From contig JABDBI010000004.1 in NCBI GenBank assembly GCA_013288705.1, positions 1 to 38,716 on the forward strand: a stretch of 38,716 bases of DNA, in the 5' to 3' direction. This document shows, piece after piece, positions 5,878 to 14,040 of this stretch. The notes below the pieces were generated by a model. That model did no database searches and had not been told where the DNA came from. It saw only the letters and a program-made list of their open reading frames with translations. Position 1 is the stretch's first letter. Each line of letters begins with the position of its first letter. Source of the DNA: Methanobacteriota archaeon (GTDB lineage: Bacteria; Myxococcota; UBA727; JABDBI01). The position numbers and the translations under genes were made by a program.

Positions 5878-7944
5878 ATGGGTAAAACTATTTTCGTTCT
5901 GACGGTGATGGCGGTATGTTTTTTTGGCTGTAGTACAAGCAAGAATAACTCGGCTGCGACCGGTGGTGCAAGTTCCCTTGCAACCAGCGCTACAAGCAAG
6001 GACTACTGGGTTGCAACCAGTGGTAGCGATTCTGCGAGCGGTGATGTGAATCACCCTTTTTTGACGATAGAGCATGCGCGCGATGTCATACGCACTGACG
6101 CCAGCCGTGAGAAATCCACCATCAACGTCAATATTAAAAGCGGCACGTACCGGCTGAGCAGTCCGCTTGTTTTGGATGCACTTGATTCAGGCGCACTGGG
6201 AGCAGAGGTGGTCTATAGAGCGGCTCCCGGAGCGCAACCCGTCATTTCAGGGGCGAAACAAGTGACAGGTTGGCAGCTCTACGACGCCAAACGCAACATC
6301 TGGAAGGCCAGCGTTAGCGTCACGACGGCTACAATGCCCAGGCAACTCTATGTAAACGGGACACGTGCCATTCGGGCGCGTACACCGGACTACCCCAACT
6401 ATTATATTCCCACGGCGACCGGATACACCTACCTGTATCTTTTTGGCACTGATCCACAGATCCCTCCTGTGTGGAAGAATCCTACTGCAGTTGAGGCTGT
6501 CACGGCGACACAATGGAAAATGATGCGCTGCCCGGTGGTTTCAATCAATAATCAAAGCAATGTTGTGATGCAGCAACCCTGCTGGAACAATGCCAATGTG
6601 TTTCCAAGTCCGTGGAACTTCCACCTTTTAAGTTGGTTTGAGAATGCCTACGAATTTCTTGATGAACCCGGCGAGTGGTATTTAGATGCGACTACACAGA
6701 CTCTTTATTACATGCCGCGCACCGGCGAAAATATGGGCAGCGCAGATGTAGAATTACCCGTTCTCGAGATGCTTGTGCAGGGCAACGGCAGTCTTTCGCA
6801 GCCGTTAAGTTATATACGTTTTGATGGATTGAGTTTCATGTACGCAACGTGGCTCGGTCCGAACAGCACCGACGGTTATGCCATTGACCAAAGCGGTTTT
6901 CACTTAACGGGCGAGGGCCATAAAGCAGACGTCATCGGTCACGCTCAAAACGTTGTACGCACACCTGGTAATTTAAGCTTCGTCTATGCGCAAAGCATTT
7001 CGTTCACAAACAATACACTGTCCCATATGGGTGCTGTGGCACTCGATTTTGGCACCGGTAGTCAAAACAACCAGATCACCGGCAATACATTTAATGATAT
7101 TTCAGCAGCCGCCATTCAATTAGGCGGAGTTGGATCAGAGGACGCCCACCCGACCTCTCCCGCGCAGCTTACAAGCGATAACCAGATTGCCAACAACTTG
7201 ATCGAATACATAGGCCAAGAATACTACGGCGCCCCGGGGATATTCATCGGTGTGACCACGCGCAGTCTGGTCGAACACAACGATATCAGCCACGTCCCCT
7301 GGTCGGGAATCGCGATTGGCTGGGGCTGGGGCTTGCTGGATCCAGGCGGTTTCGCGGGACTGCCCAATGCCAAACCTAATGCCTGGGGTGTCGTTACCAC
7401 ACCCTCAGCGGCGCATGGGAACCAGATTATTCACAACAACATCCAGTACTTTTTGGAAAAGTTATGGGATGGCGGCGCCATATACTCCACAGGCTTTCAG
7501 GGGACATCCATGCAAGACGGCGAACTTATCGCGTGGAACGTTGCGCAGAATAAACGCGCAAAGGCCGGCGGCAACACGTTTTATACCGACGGGGGTAGCC
7601 GTTATGTGACGGTGCGCGAAAATGTATCGCTGGACAATCCGCAGGGCTTTCTGGATTTTGGGCCTTGTTTAAAAGCATCTTCGTTTGCCGACCTCTGCCT
7701 TTTGACGAACATCTTGCCCTACGGAACAGACATGGGAGGTTGCATTCCTTATGGTGACATTCTCTTTGAAAATAATTATCTGCGCGATCAGTTGTCGTTC
7801 TATGATATTTGCACGAATACTAATTTTCCCAACTACCCCGTCAATATGTCTTTTATTGATGACACAAAGGTCTCTATCGGCAGTGAGGTCCCGCAATGGA
7901 TTCTAGATAGCGCTGGGGGCACTTTGCATAGATGGTCATTGTAA
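5878..7944 (+). CDS. Large right-handed beta-helix lipoprotein, GH141-like
   Basis: The N-terminus has a lipoprotein signal with FFGC at residues 15-18, so the mature protein is probably anchored by Cys18. It then shows the start of a parallel beta-helix enzyme (YWVATSGSDSASGDVNHPF, LTIEHARDVIR, INVNIKSGTYRLSSPLVLD). An inserted sandwich region has QPVISGAKQVTGWQLYD, NIWKA and PRQLYVNGTRAIRAR. Repeated Asn-rich helix turns follow (NNTLSHMG, NQITGNTFNDIS, NNLIEYIG). This order of parts is that of GH141-type glycoside hydrolases (fucosidase or xylanase activity in characterised members) and related polysaccharide-acting beta-helix proteins. The substrate is unknown. A surface location and polysaccharide target are inferred. 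AGGATG lies upstream of the ATG. Confidence 0.75.
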   Translation: MGKTIFVLTVMAVCFFGCSTSKNNSAATGGASSLATSATSKDYWVATSGSDSASGDVNHPFLTIEHARDVIRTDASREKSTINVNIKSGTYRLSSPLVLDALDSGALGAEVVYRAAPGAQPVISGAKQVTGWQLYDAKRNIWKASVSVTTATMPRQLYVNGTRAIRARTPDYPNYYIPTATGYTYLYLFGTDPQIPPVWKNPTAVEAVTATQWKMMRCPVVSINNQSNVVMQQPCWNNANVFPSPWNFHLLSWFENAYEFLDEPGEWYLDATTQTLYYMPRTGENMGSADVELPVLEMLVQGNGSLSQPLSYIRFDGLSFMYATWLGPNSTDGYAIDQSGFHLTGEGHKADVIGHAQNVVRTPGNLSFVYAQSISFTNNTLSHMGAVALDFGTGSQNNQITGNTFNDISAAAIQLGGVGSEDAHPTSPAQLTSDNQIANNLIEYIGQEYYGAPGIFIGVTTRSLVEHNDISHVPWSGIAIGWGWGLLDPGGFAGLPNAKPNAWGVVTTPSAAHGNQIIHNNIQYFLEKLWDGGAIYSTGFQGTSMQDGELIAWNVAQNKRAKAGGNTFYTDGGSRYVTVRENVSLDNPQGFLDFGPCLKASSFADLCLLTNILPYGTDMGGCIPYGDILFENNYLRDQLSFYDICTNTNFPNYPVNMSFIDDTKVSIGSEVPQWILDSAGGTLHRWSL

Positions 7945-7971
7945 TCAGCTCAAGTGGCCTGCACTGCAAGT

Positions 7972-8337
7972 TTACTTTCGGAATACGGAATCTCTCTTTT
8001 TTTTCTTTCCGCGGGCCTTCTCTCTGTCTGCCGACGATTCTTCCTCTTTTTCTTCTTTTCTCTCTTCTCTTCTTTCCTCTCTCACTTCTTCTTCTTCCTC
8101 TTCCTCTTCCTCGGAATGTGGCTCTTCCCACTCACAAACACCAGGCTCTAAAGCCTTCTGTTTCGATGACCATGTAGGCGCTTCTTGCAGAACAATTTCG
8201 ATTTCATCGAGACATACTACCCCGACAACTGAAAATATTCGAAATATCTGGACTGTTAAATAGACAGGTTCGCAGAATGAAGAAGATGCGTTTAATAGCC
8301 ATAGTGCGAGCACGAATAACCGACTTGAAAGCATCAT
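7972..8337 (-). CDS. Small secreted protein with extreme Glu/Lys/Arg-rich tail
   Basis: The ATG at 8337 is preceded by GAGGTG at ideal spacing; a GTG further upstream (8349) overlaps that site and is less likely. Residues 1-23 (MMLSSRLFVLALWLLNASSS then FCEP) form a good Sec signal peptide. From about residue 75 the protein becomes a highly charged run of Glu then Arg/Lys, encoded by an almost pure purine tract. No family is recognised. The ribosome site and signal peptide argue for a real gene; the low-complexity tail argues for caution. It converges on the beta-helix gene with 27 bases between stops. Confidence 0.5.
   Translation of the reverse strand: MMLSSRLFVLALWLLNASSSFCEPVYLTVQIFRIFSVVGVVCLDEIEIVLQEAPTWSSKQKALEPGVCEWEEPHSEEEEEEEEEVREERREERKEEKEEESSADREKARGKKKKRDSVFRK
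8038..8112. repeat. Polypyrimidine/polypurine tract
   Basis: On the plus strand, 74 of 75 bases are C or T, broken only by an A at 8084, with many CTT/TTC repeats. Mirror-like tracts of this kind can form triplex DNA and slip during replication. It encodes the charged tail of the minus-strand gene. Confidence 0.8.
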
Positions 8338-8390
8338 AGGACACCTCACGTCGAATCACGCAAAAAATGGGATTCAAACAGTTGTAAAGT

Positions 8391-8435
8391 AAAAGAAAAT
8401 CCCCCTGGAGCGCGACATTTGAGAGCTCCAGGGGG
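8391..8435 (-). terminator. Rho-independent terminator of the OmpA-lipoprotein operon
   Basis: CCCCCTGGAGC (8401-8411) pairs perfectly with GCTCCAGGGGG (8425-8435), an 11-bp GC-rich stem with a 13-base loop. Read on the minus strand it is followed by ATTTTCTTTT (8400-8391). It lies 16 bases beyond the stop codon of the OmpA-family gene. Confidence 0.88.
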
Positions 8436-8451
8436 ACAATCAGGTTGCTAC

Positions 8452-9213
8452 TTACCGGGTCTCAGGACCAACGACGATTTCGACGCGGCGATTATTCGCT
8501 CTGCCTTCGGCGCTGGCATTGTTTGCAATCGGCCGATCTTTGCCGATGCCATGGGCCTCTATATTCTGCGCTGGGTAACCGCGCGAAATCAGATGACTAC
8601 GTACAACTTCCGCACGCCGCTGGGAGAGCGCTTGGTTGAGGCGGTGAGAACCTTGCGAGTCCGCATGCCCCTCAACAATCAACGTGCGATCCTTTGCCTC
8701 TAAAAGCGCATCGGCAATTTCATCCAAGCGGGTTTTTGCAGACGGAAGGAGGCTCGCGTTGTTCGATGGAAACAGAACGCTCCCAGAAAGTGTGATAACG
8801 AGACCACGCTTTTCCACCTTGACAGCAGCGAGTTTTGCTAACGCCTCATTCATACCCATTTTAGCCCGATGAATGATCTCACCCTGAATCGCTTGGGTAT
8901 CTCGACCAGCCTGTGACACTTTCGCGCGCTCTGAGAGAATGGATGCCGTCACCTCTGCCATTTGGGCACTGCGCTCAGCAACATAACTCAGATCTCGCGT
9001 ACGCGGGGAGCTCGGCTCATCTGCGGCGGAATGCTCCGCTTTAGAAAGCGCCTCCTTTGCCTTGTGCAATTCCGCCGGTGCCAGCGTTGCAGCGGGCCCA
9101 TGACTTGCTCGTGAATAGGCTTGCCGAGCACTAATGAGCTCGTTCGGAGTGGTCGCACAACCGTTGAGAAATCCAAAGCAACTAAATAGAATCATACCTG
9201 TAGTTATTTTCAT
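8452..9213 (-). CDS. OmpA-family lipoprotein with N-terminal DUF4398-like region
   Basis: The signal peptide ends in the lipobox LNGC (Cys19). Residues about 25-130 are helical and alanine-rich (LISARQAYSRASHG, AELHKAKEALSKAEH), like DUF4398. The C-terminal 120 residues are an OmpA peptidoglycan-binding domain, with GSVLFPSNNASLLPSA, then VEGHADSQGS, LSQRRAEVVRSHLISRGYP and NNRRVEIVV. This type of protein sits in the outer membrane as a lipoprotein and grips peptidoglycan through the conserved Asp and Arg of the OmpA domain. AGGA precedes the ATG at 9213. It is the second gene of an operon with the DUF4398 lipoprotein and ends in a strong terminator. Confidence 0.92.
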   Translation of the reverse strand: MKITTGMILFSCFGFLNGCATTPNELISARQAYSRASHGPAATLAPAELHKAKEALSKAEHSAADEPSSPRTRDLSYVAERSAQMAEVTASILSERAKVSQAGRDTQAIQGEIIHRAKMGMNEALAKLAAVKVEKRGLVITLSGSVLFPSNNASLLPSAKTRLDEIADALLEAKDRTLIVEGHADSQGSHRLNQALSQRRAEVVRSHLISRGYPAQNIEAHGIGKDRPIANNASAEGRANNRRVEIVVGPETR

Positions 9214-9222
9214 TGGCTATTC

Positions 9223-9600
9223 CTAGTGTCCGGAGAGTTGATTATCTTTCTGAAGCTGGCGCACTTTATTAACAGCGTCTTTGGCTTCATTCTTTTCTAC
9301 ATCCTCGTGCGAGAGCAAGACTGCTAGTTCGGCATCGGCGTTAGCCCTCCAAAGCAGCGATGTTGCCTGCACCTTTTTACTATTTGCAGCTAGCTCTCTA
9401 GCGCCTTCTAATTCTTCCTTTGCCAGCTGCAAATAATACGATGCGTTAGGAATTTTTGTTGCACCCAATTCTTCAGCAGCACGAATTGCTGATGTAGAGG
9501 ATTCTGTATTTTGTTTTAGAGCTAAATCTGTTGAACAACCAATAAATATTGATCCGACTAAAACCGACATAGGAATAATTTTTCTTTGTGCAAATCGCAT
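9223..9600 (-). CDS. DUF4398-type small lipoprotein
   Basis: I start it at the ATG at 9600 (MRFAQRKIIP), which has AAGGAG six bases upstream; a longer frame to 9630 has no such site. The signal ends in FIGC (Cys22). The mature part is helical, with ASYYLQLAKEELEGARELA and LLWRANADAELAVLLSHED, matching the DUF4398 pattern of paired helices. Its gene stops nine bases before the OmpA-family start, so the two are co-transcribed and likely work together at the outer membrane. Families with this pairing are common in proteobacteria; the exact role is not settled. Confidence 0.85.
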   Translation of the reverse strand: MRFAQRKIIPMSVLVGSIFIGCSTDLALKQNTESSTSAIRAAEELGATKIPNASYYLQLAKEELEGARELAANSKKVQATSLLWRANADAELAVLLSHEDVEKNEAKDAVNKVRQLQKDNQLSGH

Positions 9601-9964
9601 GAGCGTCTCCTTATTTTTTAAACCACACAAATAACTTTACTGTGATTTACTTCAGGCAGCATCCTCTCAAGATTTCAGAATGTCAACGTCTGTATTTTTA
9701 AATACACAAAATGCATAATTTTGACGAAGACATTTAAGAATTTTGTTGTAAATTAAATAAGCATTCACTACTGTCCACATTGCAATACCTTGTGAATTGT
9801 TTTTGACAAAATATTCGGTATCAAAAAGAAAAAGATTCAAGAAGCCGACTGTCAGAATGCTGAAAGAGTGATGAGCGCATTTTATTCTATTGGAAAAACT
9901 GGGCTTGATGCTATCAGTGAACCGGAAGACCAGCTTGGTTGGCTTGTGGGACGAAGAGGAATTT
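9601..9964. other. Gene-free intergenic region between divergent genes
   Basis: These 364 AT-rich bases separate the lipoprotein operon (leftward) from the thioesterase (rightward) and should hold promoters for both. I see no convincing -35/-10 pair, hairpin or RNA gene. Open frames here on the minus strand are shadows without start signals. Confidence 0.5.
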
Positions 9965-10408
9965 ATGACTGCTGAAGAGTTTGCCAAACAATACCCCGTC
10001 ACTGATCGCGTCCGTGTCCGCTGGGGAGAGATGGATTCCCTTGGACACGTGAACAACGTGATGTTTTTCAGATACTTCGAAAGCATCCGCATGCTCTACT
10101 GGGACCTCATGGCTGAAAGCATTCGTGGCCGTGTCAAAGCGAGCATCGGGCCAATTTTGGCTTCTACGCAGTGTCGTTATAAAAAGCCACTTTACTACCC
10201 CGATCAAATCATTTTGGGCACCAAGGTCACATCTGTTCAAGAAGACCGCTTTACAATGATGCACGCGGTTTGGAGTGAGAAAGAGCAGCTGATCGTCGCT
10301 GAGGGTGAAGGCGTTCTCGTGAGCTACGACTATGAGCTAAAAACAAAGGTTGCTCTCCCCGACGCGTGGAGAGAATTTATGGCTGCAGCGGAAACACATG
10401 CACCATGA
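9965..10408 (+). CDS. Acyl-CoA thioesterase, 4HBT/YbgC-FadM type
   Basis: At 147 residues from the ATG at 9965, this is a single hotdog domain. The N-terminal VRVRWGEMDSLGHVNNVMFF contains the family signature (Asp24 followed by GHVNN), and RYFESIRMLYWDL is the central hotdog helix. These enzymes hydrolyse acyl-CoA thioesters in the cytoplasm. Chain-length preference cannot be read from sequence. GAGGA stands five bases before the chosen ATG; a frame open back to 9890 lacks a ribosome site. The gene precedes a hybrid histidine kinase by about 45 bases, with no obvious functional link. Confidence 0.88.
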   Translation: MTAEEFAKQYPVTDRVRVRWGEMDSLGHVNNVMFFRYFESIRMLYWDLMAESIRGRVKASIGPILASTQCRYKKPLYYPDQIILGTKVTSVQEDRFTMMHAVWSEKEQLIVAEGEGVLVSYDYELKTKVALPDAWREFMAAAETHAP

Positions 10409-10453
10409 AAGTCAAAGCTATTCGATTGTAATATATCTCATCCCTTGTATCCC

Positions 10454-12547
10454 ATGGGGCTCTTAATTTACACTGCTGCCATGAGACTCAAATGGGCAAA
10501 GGCGGCGGCACTTGGAAAGCTAGTAAACAAGAGTCCGCTCACGCCTGACGAATATCGAACTCGTTTTTTCAAAGCTGTTACTCTGTCGATGGCCGGCGCT
10601 TCCGTATTTTCGACCTCGCTTGTATACTGGGCCGCTGGCCCCCTGGCACTGGGACCAGCGACATTTATTGTTTGTTCACTGGCGCTCTATCTGTTCGTGG
10701 TAAAAACACAGCGAATAGAGCTTGCCTCCCACTTACTGATGGCAGTTCTGCTTGGTGTAATTACCGGGGTGATGCTTTTTTCAGGCGGAACCTACAGCCT
10801 GGCAAGCCCAGGTGTCTTTCTGGTTCCTTTAATGGCGTGTTTCCTGTTGGGGCGCCGGGCAGGTATTTTGTGGAGCGTCGTTGGAGTGGCTCTGTTATTT
10901 ATGTTTATGCTGTTTGACCAAAATGGCTATAGTTTGCAGCTTCCTAATCTAATTCCACCGGCATCCCGAAATCTTGTTTTCGGCTCTGTTCGCGCGCTCA
11001 TCTTTGTAACTGCAACCGCTATTGCTTACGTCTTCGACTTGACTAGGCAGCGGGCAGAGGCGTCAATCACCGACTACTCCAGCTACTTGCAAAGTATTTT
11101 GGAATCCATCTCTGAAATCCTCGTCGTTTTTGATGCTAGCGGCACCATCATCATGACCAATAGTGCAGCTGAAAGGATGATTGGAGACAAAGAGTCGAAC
11201 ATCGTCGGAAAAAACGTTGGCGAATTTATCTTCATCGAAGATGTGCCCTTTGCCTACGCCAAAGTGGTAAACGGTGAAACAGTCGACGATAAAAAAGGCG
11301 TACTTAGGACAAGCCGCCAACAAGAAATTTCCATTCTTATCATTTCTTCTCAGCTCAGCAGCATTTCTGCCAAAGGCAGCGGCGGGGTCTTAGTCGCCCG
11401 AGATTTGAGCGCGCTTGAGAATTTGGAGTCACGGCTTCTTCAGTCGCAGAAGCTGGCAACCATTGGAAAAATGGCCGGAGGAATCGCACATCATTTCAAC
11501 AACCTCCTCACTGGCATTTTAGGCGCCGCCGCCTTGATCAAAAATCAAGCGCAGGAAGCTGAAACCAAAGCTCTTGCTGAAGCAATTGTTGAATCCAGTA
11601 TACGAGCCGCAGCCCTAACGGCACAGATACTTGCATTTGGCAGGCAGCAAATTTTGCGACCCGAACAGGTCGATGTCGACAAAGCCATTTCCGATATGTC
11701 TGAAATCATCAAACAAATCGCCGGCGAACAAATAAGCGTTCAAATTCATGCGAACTCCGGCGCCAATATCATCGTGGACAAACCGCGCCTTGCGCAAGTG
11801 ATTATGAATCTGGTGAATAACGCTTGTGATGCAATGCCAAATGGGGGACTGCTGACAATTGAGACGTCCGAACATTCTGACGAGATTTCGGGAACTCAAG
11901 TCATGATAGCGATCTCTGACACGGGCGTAGGCATGGACAAAGAGATGCTCGGGCGAGTGTTTGAACCGTTTAACACGACGAAGGAGGTTGGGCGGGGAGC
12001 AGGCCTTGGCCTGGCCACCGCTTACGGCATTGTCAAACAATCCGGTGGCAACATTTGGGCATATAGTGAGCCCAAGAAGGGTACGACATTTAAGATCTAT
12101 TTTCCTCAAGCGAAAGTCGAATTTGAGAGTGCAACTAACACGAAGAAGGCGAATATGTTGAGTGGGAGCGAAACAATTTTAGTTACGGAAGACGAACCCG
12201 TCGTTCGCATAATGGTCTCAAAAATTCTCTCCTTAAACGGATACCACGTCATTGAAGCCGACCAGGGGTCTGATGCCATACAGAAAGCAAACCAACATAC
12301 TGGCTCCATCCATCTTCTGCTAACTGACGTCGTGATGCCATCTATGAATGGACAAGAACTGGCCGGCCATTTAACGGCAAAAATTCCGAACCTCGTGGTG
12401 CTCTACATGTCAGGCTACACAGAGCAAGCAATCGTGCGCCAAGGTGTGCTCGATGCCGGTCTAGATTTCCTTCAAAAGCCATTTTCACCGGAGCAACTTC
12501 TTCAAGCTGTTCGAAAGGTTCTTGATGCGCGAGTTGGCCAAAGGTAA
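10454..12547 (+). CDS. Membrane-bound hybrid histidine kinase (TM-PAS-HisKA-HATPase-REC)
   Basis: The N-terminal 190 residues hold about six hydrophobic segments. A PAS domain follows (SILESISEILVVFDASGTII, TNSAAERMIGDKESNIVGK). The kinase core is NtrB-like: GKMAGGIAHHFNNLLTGILG carries the phosphoacceptor His (first H of AHHFNN), MNLVNNACDAMPNGG is the N box, DTGVGMD the G1 box, and GAGLGLATAYGIVKQSGG the G2 region. A C-terminal receiver domain has TEDEPVV, the phosphoacceptor Asp in LLLTDVVMPSMNG, and QKPFSPEQLL. The signal probably moves from His to the attached Asp and then to an unlinked phosphotransfer partner not seen here. Start is uncertain: TTG 10445, ATG 10454 and ATG 10481 are all in frame and none has a clear ribosome site. 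Confidence 0.92.
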   Translation: MGLLIYTAAMRLKWAKAAALGKLVNKSPLTPDEYRTRFFKAVTLSMAGASVFSTSLVYWAAGPLALGPATFIVCSLALYLFVVKTQRIELASHLLMAVLLGVITGVMLFSGGTYSLASPGVFLVPLMACFLLGRRAGILWSVVGVALLFMFMLFDQNGYSLQLPNLIPPASRNLVFGSVRALIFVTATAIAYVFDLTRQRAEASITDYSSYLQSILESISEILVVFDASGTIIMTNSAAERMIGDKESNIVGKNVGEFIFIEDVPFAYAKVVNGETVDDKKGVLRTSRQQEISILIISSQLSSISAKGSGGVLVARDLSALENLESRLLQSQKLATIGKMAGGIAHHFNNLLTGILGAAALIKNQAQEAETKALAEAIVESSIRAAALTAQILAFGRQQILRPEQVDVDKAISDMSEIIKQIAGEQISVQIHANSGANIIVDKPRLAQVIMNLVNNACDAMPNGGLLTIETSEHSDEISGTQVMIAISDTGVGMDKEMLGRVFEPFNTTKEVGRGAGLGLATAYGIVKQSGGNIWAYSEPKKGTTFKIYFPQAKVEFESATNTKKANMLSGSETILVTEDEPVVRIMVSKILSLNGYHVIEADQGSDAIQKANQHTGSIHLLLTDVVMPSMNGQELAGHLTAKIPNLVVLYMSGYTEQAIVRQGVLDAGLDFLQKPFSPEQLLQAVRKVLDARVGQR

Positions 12548-12557
12548 CAAAAACGAT

Positions 12558-13118
12558 ATGAGACTAATACCGCTTACATTTGTTTTATTTCTGGCGTGTC
12601 CATCGATTTTAGGGTGGTCCAACGTTGAGGAGGAATCGAATGAGCAAACGCCGGCGCAACAAAGGAGTGCGATGAGTCCACTCGAATTTTTGTCAGAACG
12701 TGGCGGGATGCATGAGCTGGACAGTGGCATTCAGTTTTCGGTGACGATGACGTCGACACATACGAATGTTCGCACGCTACAGGTGCAACTGTACAATAAC
12801 TGGGCTTCGGGTGACGGTCATTGCGACGGCACCCTTTTAGCGACAGCGAACATGACCGCTGTGGCGGACGAGACTTTTACGTCGGGGGTCACATATACCG
12901 CCAACTCGGCCGCGTCGTGGGCAATGGTCAATGTCTCCCCCAACTCAGCGTCAAGTTGGTACTTTAATGGCGGGTGTTTGCAGTACAAATTTTTAGATTC
13001 AGGTGGGAGCCCTTTGGCTTTTGTATATTGCCATTCAGTGAAATACACCAGTGCTGGTTCTTCGGTCTGCAACTCAGGCGCGTGCGGGCAGAGCGCCGCA
13101 TGTACGTTGACTTGGTGA
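12558..13118 (+). CDS. Small secreted Cys-containing protein of unknown function
   Basis: From ATG 12558 (MRLIPLTFVLFLACPSILGW), residues 1-20 form a signal peptide. The mature part is Ser/Thr/Asn-rich and beta-like (SGIQFSVTMTSTHTNVRTLQ, VQLYNNWASGDGHCDGTLLA), with six cysteines in its last 110 residues, including the C-terminal CNSGACGQSAACTLTW. This pattern suggests an exported disulfide-bonded protein. No family is recognised. It begins 11 bases after the hybrid kinase stops and may be co-transcribed with it. The ribosome site is weak (AAGG, too distant). Confidence 0.65.
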   Translation: MRLIPLTFVLFLACPSILGWSNVEEESNEQTPAQQRSAMSPLEFLSERGGMHELDSGIQFSVTMTSTHTNVRTLQVQLYNNWASGDGHCDGTLLATANMTAVADETFTSGVTYTANSAASWAMVNVSPNSASSWYFNGGCLQYKFLDSGGSPLAFVYCHSVKYTSAGSSVCNSGACGQSAACTLTW

Positions 13119-13263
13119 AGATGCGGCTTAACGAGAATGGTGTATCAGAGCAGCGATGGTAAAAGCTTGAGCCTGCCGTGCGCCAGTGAACGATAACGCC
13201 ATTCCCTCGTGTAAAAATCGGCGGCGCGATTGAAATCATTTGTGCCCAGCATTATGATGTTGA

Positions 13264-14040
13264 ATGGAAGGTTTTAATCATCGATCAGGGAAGAGCCTCC
13301 ACGTCAGGGGAGCCGATATCTATTATGAAGCACACGGCAATGAATCTGATCCTGTTCTGCTGTTCCTGCATGGAGCCCTTGGAAATATCGAAGATCTCAA
13401 CGGAATTGTTTCACAGATTCCAGGAAACAAGTTTCGCATTGTAGGAATCGATAATCGCGGACACGGAAAATCGACTTTAGGCAATGAAGACCTCTCCTAC
13501 GAGTTGCTTCAAGAGGAAGTAGAAGCAGTTTTGAGGCATTTAGGTATTGATAAACTTACGATCATCGGTTTTAGCAATGGGGGCACTGTAGCATACAGGT
13601 TGGCAGTATTTTCTAAACTCAAAGTTGAACGTCTTGTTACAATAGGAGCACCTTGGTCCTCGGAACACATCGAGCACCTAAGAGAACCATATTCGGCTCT
13701 GACGAGTGAGATGTGGAGGCAACAGTGTCCAGCCGACTATGCAAAGTTTGAACAGCTCAGTCCTGAAAGCGATTTTGACAGGATTTTTAAGCAAGCTATA
13801 CAAATGGCTCTTGACACAAGTTCTAAGAGTCGTCCGAATCAGAACGTTGAACATATTTCATGTCCCGTTTTGGCTTTGCGAGGAGAAAACGACCCTGTTG
13901 TTTCTCAATCAAATCTTGATGAATTGGTAGCGCTGCTGAAAAATGGAAGGGCGGTAAACATCCCTAATGCCGGTCATGAGGCTTTCCTCGATCAACTCGC
14001 TGAGCTAATAAAACCTATTCGGGAGTTCTTGCACATCTAG
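13264..14040 (+). CDS. Alpha/beta-hydrolase
   Basis: This 258-residue protein has the full fold signature. LLFLHGALGN gives the HG oxyanion region, GIDNRGHGKS follows, the nucleophile Ser104 lies in GFSNGG, the acid is Asp210 (RGENDPVVS), and the base is His238 (IPNAGHEAF). No signal peptide is seen, so it is cytoplasmic. The substrate is unknown; relatives include esterases, lactonases and C-C bond hydrolases. Its last 26 bases overlap the 3' end of the convergent APH-like gene. It is one of three unrelated hydrolases of this fold in the window. Confidence 0.9.
   Translation: MEGFNHRSGKSLHVRGADIYYEAHGNESDPVLLFLHGALGNIEDLNGIVSQIPGNKFRIVGIDNRGHGKSTLGNEDLSYELLQEEVEAVLRHLGIDKLTIIGFSNGGTVAYRLAVFSKLKVERLVTIGAPWSSEHIEHLREPYSALTSEMWRQQCPADYAKFEQLSPESDFDRIFKQAIQMALDTSSKSRPNQNVEHISCPVLALRGENDPVVSQSNLDELVALLKNGRAVNIPNAGHEAFLDQLAELIKPIREFLHI

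Noticed and set aside
9667..10092. A 141-codon open frame on the minus strand
   Set aside because: It is mostly antisense to the thioesterase and the intergenic part shows no start signals or protein-like composition.
11615..12109. A 164-codon open frame on the minus strand
   Set aside because: It is antisense to the kinase core of the hybrid histidine kinase, whose motifs are unmistakable.
13180..13215. GAATGGCG (reverse strand) as a further REP-like copy
   Set aside because: Only eight bases match and no hairpin follows, so it is within chance expectation.
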